A stretch of 5,343 nt of DNA, from positions 1 to 5,343 of the forward strand of contig JAHFPR010000150.1 of NCBI GenBank assembly GCA_023269645.1. The letters are read 5' to 3'. The notes beneath the pieces are model-generated. The model was not told the DNA's origin, did not search any database, and saw only the letters and a program-made list of their open reading frames with translations. This document shows positions 1 to 3,293 of this stretch, one piece after another (positions within the stretch are counted from its first letter, which is position 1; each line of letters starts with the position of its first letter). The translations under genes were made by a program, and so were the position numbers. This DNA is from Alphaproteobacteria bacterium (GTDB lineage Bacteria; Pseudomonadota; Alphaproteobacteria; Rickettsiales; UBA8987).

Positions 1-10
1 TATAGTGTTT

Positions 11-41
11 CCAGATAATATTCTTACAGAATATTATCTGG
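11..41. repeat. Perfect 14-bp inverted repeat, AT-rich hairpin
   Basis: The arm CCAGATAATATTCT (11-24) is exactly complementary to 28-41, leaving a 3-nt loop (TAC). No T-run follows on either strand, so it is not a standard intrinsic terminator. It could be a 3'-end stabilising or processing hairpin for a gene left of the window, a protein-binding palindrome, or a small repeat element. It is the outermost of four hairpins packed into 1-174. The pairing is read directly from the sequence; its role is unknown. Confidence 0.6.
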
Positions 42-61
42 CATACGCTGCCTCCGGCACG

Positions 62-90
62 GAAAACCAACTCTTTCGGAGTTGGTTTTC
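62..90 (+). terminator. Hairpin with T-tract, candidate terminator (possibly bidirectional)
   Basis: The arm GAAAACCAACTC (62-73) pairs perfectly with 79-90 around the 5-nt loop TTTCG, giving a 12-bp stem. The A-run in the left arm and T-run in the right arm are typical of bidirectional Rho-independent terminators. On the plus strand it could end a rightward gene whose end lies left of position 1. On the minus strand it could back up the porin terminator. Its last five bases (86-90) also belong to the next, longer inverted repeat, so the two folds compete. Confidence 0.5.
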
Positions 91-142
91 ATAGTCATAC
101 CCGATAAAAATGTAAGATTTTTATCGGGTATGACTATGAAAA
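86..142. repeat. Long perfect palindrome, 26-bp stem with 5-nt loop
   Basis: Bases 86-111 pair without mismatch with 117-142 around the loop GTAAG (112-116). The centre of the arm reads CATAGTCATACCCGATAAAA. A 26-bp perfect stem is far longer than a terminator needs, so it may form a cruciform in DNA or a long RNA hairpin open to RNase III. It shares 86-90 with the hairpin on its left and 141-142 with the terminator on its right. I do not recognise the sequence as a known repeat family. Confidence 0.6.
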
Positions 143-174
143 AACCCGTACGGAAATAACTCCGTACGGGTTTT
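141..174 (-). terminator. Rho-independent terminator of the porin gene (bidirectional shape)
   Basis: The arm AAAACCCGTACGGA (141-154) pairs perfectly with 161-174 around a 6-nt loop, giving a 14-bp stem with a GC-rich core. Read leftward on the minus strand, the stem runs into six T residues (complement of 139-144), the classic intrinsic terminator layout. It lies about 30 bp past the porin stop codon. The opposite arm ends in TTTT on the plus strand, so it could also stop rightward transcription before it enters the porin gene antisense. Confidence 0.8.
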
Positions 175-188
175 GCCGTTTGTGCCAG

Positions 189-220
189 CTAGAACTTCAC
201 CTGCCTAAAACTTCACCTGC
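189..220 (-). repeat. Tandem 16-bp duplication covering the porin C-terminus and stop
   Basis: Plus-strand units 189-204 and 205-220 are adjacent and match at 15 of 16 positions (G192 versus A208). On the coding strand each copy reads as CAG GTG AAG TTY TAG, that is Q-V-K-F-stop. The first copy met by the ribosome is the real gene end (TTT TAG). The second lies just beyond the stop and, because the unit is 16 nt, one base out of frame (TTC TAG). The only difference is a synonymous Phe codon base. Confidence 0.85.
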
Positions 221-1581
221 ACGTAAGGCATGATTTTCACCGTATCGGTGAAAAGGCCGTCCGCGTTATAGCGCGCCAGCTTGATGCCTGCCGTGTAATG
301 CTTCTCGAAGGTCTGCTCGGCGAGCGCATCCCATTCCGTGCCATAATCAACACTGCCGCGCTCGGCAGAAAAATCGTGATATACGATCTGCGCCTTCGCA
401 CCATCGAGGCACTTGTTCTCGGATTTCGCCACGTAGGTCACGCCGATATTCATATCCACGAGGCCGTTGGCGGGAGTTGTCAGGAACTTGTCCGCCCAGC
501 CGTCGAAGGCATGGAGCGTGGCAAGCGGGAACTGCATGGAATTCACGCCATCGCCCTCGATGGATTCATACTGCCCCTTCACCGTCCACTGGCCAAAGGT
601 GATTCCCGGCTCCACGGAATAATAATTGAAATCAAGATTATTGGGATTATTCGCATAATCTGACTGGTGGGTATATTCCAGGTTCAGAAGCCCCGCGATA
701 TTTTCCGCGAGAGCGTGTTTACCCTCAAAGCGCGCACCATAGTTCGCACTGGAGAGCGCACGGGAATCGGGGATTTCAAGCAGATAGCTGTAGCCCGTAA
801 TTTTCCCGAACGGCAACCCGGTGTATGAGGCATTCATCAGGTGAATATGGGTATTATCCCACGTGCCTACGGAGGAATCCGTACCGAAAATACGGTTCAC
901 CTTATCGGAGAAGGCATAGAACAGCGTCGTATCCTTCAGCGACTGGTTTTTGATGCTGACAGCATCAAATGTCTGGTCATTCTGACGCCAGCCCACGCTG
1001 CCAACAAAACGCTGGTTATCAAGATTGATGGTCTGCCTTCCCAGAATCACCGCCGTATCCGGTATCCCGGTATAGTTCACCTGAAGCCGATTGACATTGG
1101 TATCTGCCGGATCAGCAACCACGGGATAAGTGGTTTTGCCGTTGATAGTATCGTTATAGTTGTCATCACCCAGGGCGGCGATATTTTCTACTTCCATCAG
1201 AACGCTGACATCATGGAATTTCCCGGTTTCATAACCCAGGCGTGTGCGAACCGTGTGCGCATCCGCATTGTTCGACAGCCCTTTCTGGTCAACATATTCA
1301 TAACGGTAGCGGGCATCAAACAACACCTTGCCTTCGGTAAGTGCCTTCGTGAATGCCGTTTTCGTTTCCGCCGGAGCTGCGGCAGCTTCTTTCGTTGCCG
1401 CCGGTTTTGCTTTGGCATTTTTTGCCGTAGCCGTTTTCGCTTTCGCGGTTTTGGCCTTGGCTGCAGGAGCCTTTTTTTCCGGCGTGGTTACACCAGCACC
1501 ATCAGCGAACGCGGCACTTGCAGAAAACAGAATGGTAGTAGCACAAAGCAGGGCAGATACAGATAAGGGATGTTTTTTCAT
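205..1581 (-). CDS. Outer-membrane porin, alginate-export-like beta-barrel family
   Basis: Predicted 458-aa outer-membrane channel for small solutes or anionic sugars; the substrate cannot be told from sequence. I chose the ATG at 1581 because MKKHPLSV opens a good signal peptide (charged end, hydrophobic core, cleavage near AFA-DG, residues 26/27) and GAGG (complement of 1588-1591) sits 6 nt upstream. An in-frame ATG at 1629 would add 16 residues ahead of the signal and has no such site. After the signal comes an Ala/Lys-rich stretch (about 36-76), then the barrel from LFDARYRYEYVDQ (87-99). Family-like motifs are GRQTINLDNQRF (181-192) followed by VGWRQNDQTFDA, and TLHAFDGWADKF (355-366). 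The protein ends in YVQVKF, with the terminal aromatic residue used by the BAM machinery. Family membership is from remembered motifs; an unspecific porin is the alternative. It is transcribed away from nnrS and ends in the terminator at 141-174. Confidence 0.8.
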   Translation of the reverse strand: MKKHPLSVSALLCATTILFSASAAFADGAGVTTPEKKAPAAKAKTAKAKTATAKNAKAKPAATKEAAAAPAETKTAFTKALTEGKVLFDARYRYEYVDQKGLSNNADAHTVRTRLGYETGKFHDVSVLMEVENIAALGDDNYNDTINGKTTYPVVADPADTNVNRLQVNYTGIPDTAVILGRQTINLDNQRFVGSVGWRQNDQTFDAVSIKNQSLKDTTLFYAFSDKVNRIFGTDSSVGTWDNTHIHLMNASYTGLPFGKITGYSYLLEIPDSRALSSANYGARFEGKHALAENIAGLLNLEYTHQSDYANNPNNLDFNYYSVEPGITFGQWTVKGQYESIEGDGVNSMQFPLATLHAFDGWADKFLTTPANGLVDMNIGVTYVAKSENKCLDGAKAQIVYHDFSAERGSVDYGTEWDALAEQTFEKHYTAGIKLARYNADGLFTDTVKIMPYVQVKF

Positions 1582-1609
1582 AATAAACCTCATGGATGAA
1601 GATGTAAGA

Positions 1610-1651
1610 CTTTTAGGCAGAAACGGCACGGCAGAAATTGATCTGGCTCAA
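1610..1651 (-). promoter_or_regulatory. Putative FNR/NnrR-type box and -10 for the porin
   Basis: On the minus strand 1651-1638 reads TTGAGCCAGATCAA, matching the FNR consensus TTGAT-N4-ATCAA at 9 of 10 defined bases. A possible -10, TAAAAG (1615-1610), follows with its first base about 29.5 bp from the box centre. That predicts a start near 1603 and places the box close to -41.5, the class II activator position. This suggests anaerobic or NO-linked activation of the porin by an FNR/CRP-family regulator. The box is imperfect and the -10 weak (4 of 6), so this is inference. Confidence 0.5.
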
Positions 1652-1673
1652 GTACCAGTAAAATACTGATACT
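1651..1673. repeat. Imperfect 10-bp inverted repeat next to the porin FNR-like box
   Basis: AGTACCAGTA (1651-1660) pairs with TACTGATACT (1664-1673) around AAA, with one mismatch. It directly abuts the FNR-like box on its promoter-distal side, where a second regulator could bind. It is too AT-rich and isolated to be a terminator. No regulator can be named. Confidence 0.35.
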
Positions 1674-1856
1674 TATATTATGGAATAGAGGATATCCAGA
1701 ATGCCCGTTCCGATGCGGGATATTCATCCTGGAGTTGTTTTTTAGCAACGGTCTACATCCACACACCCAGCCCCAAGGGGTGGAGATTCTACCCCTGTAC
1801 GATTGAACCTGGCGAATTTTTGATTGAGCCTTTCACACGAACCCAGCATTCTATCC

Positions 1857-1874
1857 TTCCCACGAAGGCGGGAA
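1857..1874. repeat. REP-like TTCCC-N8-GGGAA palindrome, degenerate copy
   Basis: TTCCCACGAAGGCGGGAA resembles the dispersed intergenic repeats of many proteobacteria built on TTCCCGCGAAGGCGGGAA-type palindromes (related in form to the Neisseria dRS3 core ATTCCC-N8-GGGAAT). Translated in one frame the stretch gives the SFPRRRE peptide often seen in spurious proteins predicted over such repeats. The copy differs from the symmetrical form by an A at 1862. It lies about 25 bp upstream of the nnrS -35 region. Repeat family membership is inferred from the motif alone. Confidence 0.45.
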
Positions 1875-1898
1875 ACGACACACCTGGCAAAACATATA

Positions 1899-1927
1899 TT
1901 GCAATTAATAATTATTATTAGTATAAG
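1899..1927 (+). promoter_or_regulatory. Putative sigma70-type promoter of nnrS
   Basis: TTGCAA (1899-1904, 4 of 6 matches to TTGACA) and TATAAG (1922-1927, 5 of 6 matches to TATAAT) are separated by exactly 17 bp of very AT-rich DNA. Transcription would start near 1933-1935, giving a leader of a little over 20 nt with the Shine-Dalgarno GGAAGGA at 1944-1950. No good FNR/NnrR palindrome overlaps it; TTGCAATTAATAAT here is a poor match to such a site. Confidence 0.5.
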
Positions 1928-1956
1928 CAGGGTAACTCACCCCGGAAGGAAAAACC

Positions 1957-3162
1957 ATGCAGCCCCCCGTCGGCCAGATTATCAGCACCATCAGCGAACC
2001 GGGAGCAGCGAGTGCGCCGCGTGGCGGGTTCACGCTGTTCCGCTCCGGATTCAGGCCGTTCTTTTTATTCGGCGCGTTGTTTGGATTGAGCGCGCTCGTC
2101 TATTTCATCCTGCTGATGTCCGGAGTGGCGCAGCTACTGCCCAGCCGGTGGGATATGGTGTTCTGGCATCAGCATGAGATGCTGTTCGGATTCGCCGGGG
2201 CGATCATCGCCGGGTTCCTGCTCACCGCCGTGCCAAACTGGACAGGGCATCCCACGCCCAGGGGCGCGAAGCTCGCGCTGCTGGTGCTACTGTGGCTCCT
2301 GGGGCGCGCTGCGGTATTCGACTCCGCCCATCTTCCCGCAATACTGGCGGGGGCGGTGGATGTCGCGTTTTTCCCGGCCTGCATCGCGGGGATTCTGCCT
2401 GCGCTGGTGAAATCCCACAATCGTCGCAATTATTTCTTCATTGTGCTGTTGGTGCTGCTTACCCTCGGTAACGGCCTCACGCACTGGGGAAATGAGGATA
2501 CCGGGATGCTGCTCGCCAAAAATATCATCATCCTTATCATGGTGATGATGGGCGGGCGCGTCATTCCGTTTTTCACCGAGAACCCGCTTGGCATCCGCAT
2601 CGCGCGGAGTCCCCGCATTGAACGCTTTGCGCTAATTTCCACAATCGCGGCACTGGCATTAGAGGTTATGGGAGCGAACACACATCTTCTGGGCGTTGCA
2701 TTTATACTGGCAGCGGCGGCGAATTTCTGGCGTTTCTCGCGCTGGCATAGCATAAAAACTTTGCGTGTTCCGCTGCTGTGGGTGCTTCATGCGGGCTATG
2801 CGTGGCTGATTGTGGGGATGGCGATGAAGGCTGGGCATAATTTCGGCGCGGATATTCCCCTCTCCGCTGATACGCACGCATTCACGGCGGGTGGTGTCGG
2901 CACACTGACCCTCGGCATGATGGCGCGGGTATCGCTGGGGCATAGCGGCAGGATGCTGGCAGCGGGTAGGCTGATAGTTTTCGCGTTCGCCTGCATCACG
3001 CTGGCCGCGCTGCTGCGGGTGTTCGGGGTATGGCTGATGCCCGGCCTCGCCATGCAGTGGTTCCAGAGTGCCGCATTGTTCTGGATGCTGGCTTTCGGTA
3101 TATTCCTCTGGGTCTATGCACCAATCCTGCTGCGCCCCCGGCGCGATGGCCGTGACGGTTAA
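1957..3162 (+). CDS. nnrS: NnrS family haem/copper membrane protein
   Basis: A 401-residue inner-membrane protein of the NnrS family. Characterised members contain haem and copper, are often induced by the NO-responsive regulator NnrR, and help cells cope with nitric oxide stress; the exact reaction is not settled. Family motifs visible are FRPFFLFG (32-39), WHQHEMLFGFAGA (70-82) leading into FLLTAVPNWTG (87-97), GGRVIPFFTEN (199-209), HAGYAWL (278-284) and HAFTAGGVGTLTLGMMARVS (307-326) with GHSGR (328-332). His71, His73, His278, His307 and His329 are plausible metal or haem ligands by position. About 12 hydrophobic segments span 34-392, and the tail RPRRDGRDG is basic, suggesting a cytoplasmic end. 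Length is normal for the family. The ATG at 1957 has GGAAGGA 6 nt upstream. It lies divergent from the porin and 131 bp before nrdD on the same strand. No clear terminator follows, so read-through toward nrdD is possible. Confidence 0.93.
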   Translation: MQPPVGQIISTISEPGAASAPRGGFTLFRSGFRPFFLFGALFGLSALVYFILLMSGVAQLLPSRWDMVFWHQHEMLFGFAGAIIAGFLLTAVPNWTGHPTPRGAKLALLVLLWLLGRAAVFDSAHLPAILAGAVDVAFFPACIAGILPALVKSHNRRNYFFIVLLVLLTLGNGLTHWGNEDTGMLLAKNIIILIMVMMGGRVIPFFTENPLGIRIARSPRIERFALISTIAALALEVMGANTHLLGVAFILAAAANFWRFSRWHSIKTLRVPLLWVLHAGYAWLIVGMAMKAGHNFGADIPLSADTHAFTAGGVGTLTLGMMARVSLGHSGRMLAAGRLIVFAFACITLAALLRVFGVWLMPGLAMQWFQSAALFWMLAFGIFLWVYAPILLRPRRDGRDG

Positions 3163-3201
3163 GGCCGCATTCTTTGCCTTTATCATGTTTTTTAGCCGCA
3201 C

Positions 3202-3242
3202 TTGATCTTAATCAAGTTCCCACACCAAACACAAGATATAGT
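3202..3242 (+). promoter_or_regulatory. FNR-type class II promoter of nrdD
   Basis: TTGATCTTAATCAA (3202-3215) is a perfect match to the FNR consensus TTGAT-N4-ATCAA, and with flanking C3201 and G3216 forms a complete 16-bp palindrome. TATAGT (3237-3242, 5 of 6 matches) is a good -10. With a start near 3250 the box centre (3208.5) falls at -41.5, the standard class II activator position, and no separate -35 is needed. This predicts activation of nrdD when oxygen is absent. NO-sensing FNR/CRP relatives such as Dnr or NnrR recognise similar sites, so the regulator itself is not certain. Confidence 0.85.
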
Positions 3243-3244
3243 GG
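3229..3244 (+). promoter_or_regulatory. NrdR box 1, overlapping the nrdD -10
   Basis: ACACAAGATATAGTGG matches the published NrdR consensus acaCwAtATaTwGtgt at 14 of 16 positions, including all the strongly conserved ones. NrdR is the ATP-cone/zinc-ribbon repressor of ribonucleotide reductase genes and acts when dATP is plentiful. The site covers the TATAGT -10, so binding would block RNA polymerase. It starts 13 bp after the FNR box. Confidence 0.75.
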
Positions 3245-3260
3245 ACGATGTAGGGAAATA

Positions 3261-3276
3261 CATCAAGATATTGAAA
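3261..3276 (+). promoter_or_regulatory. NrdR box 2, in the nrdD leader
   Basis: CATCAAGATATTGAAA keeps the NrdR core (C-W-A-n-A-T-W-T-W-G; CAAGATATTG here) but has diverged outer bases. It begins exactly 32 bp after the first box, about three helical turns, which is the usual spacing of paired NrdR boxes. It shares the octamer CAAGATAT with box 1. Weak alone, it gains credibility from the spacing. Confidence 0.6.
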
Positions 3277-3293
3277 AACAGCAAGGGGGATTT

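Larger units (their letters stand above)
1582..1956. other. Divergent intergenic region between porin and nnrS
   Basis: This 375-bp stretch has no convincing gene. It holds the porin ribosome-binding site and an FNR-like operator on the left, an imperfect inverted repeat at 1651-1673, a REP-like palindrome at 1857-1874 and a sigma70-like nnrS promoter on the right. There is also a small hairpin, AGGGGT (1776-1781) pairing with ACCCCT (1791-1796), and a pair of GATTGARCCT direct repeats (1801-1810 and 1822-1831). A 117-codon plus-strand open frame beginning at 1824 crosses the REP-like element and the nnrS start in another frame, and I do not regard it as a gene. Confidence 0.7.

Noticed and set aside
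841..1566. A 241-codon plus-strand open frame inside the porin gene, and a 113-codon one at 1328-1669
   Set aside because: Both are antisense to the porin. Their Arg/Phe-rich or Ala-rich composition mirrors the Ala/Lys linker codons, and no ribosome-binding site or family motif is seen.
110..1615. ATGTAAGA plus TTTTA similarity between the long palindrome (110-123) and the porin leader (1602-1615)
   Set aside because: A 13-of-14 match is expected several times by chance among all pairs in a window of this size.
1582..1629. Upstream in-frame start codons adding up to 16 residues to the porin
   Set aside because: They would place an extra stretch ahead of a typical signal peptide. The GAGG site is correctly spaced only for the ATG at 1581, and the extension would run through the predicted promoter.
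1776..1796. Possible NarL-type heptamers (TACCCCT at 1790-1796 and a near-inverse copy at 1776-1782)
   Set aside because: The pair is arranged tail to tail with 7 bp between instead of the 7-2-7 order, and one copy has a mismatch. A 7-base match is easily found by chance.
1824..2177. 117-codon plus-strand open frame overlapping the nnrS start
   Set aside because: Its N-terminal part is the translation of the REP-like repeat (SFPRRRE) and the rest is nnrS in another frame.
3161..3193. Possible terminator after nnrS (AAGGC pairing with GCCTT, then T-rich DNA)
   Set aside because: The stem is only 5 bp with a 10-nt loop and the T-run starts several bases later, too weak to call.
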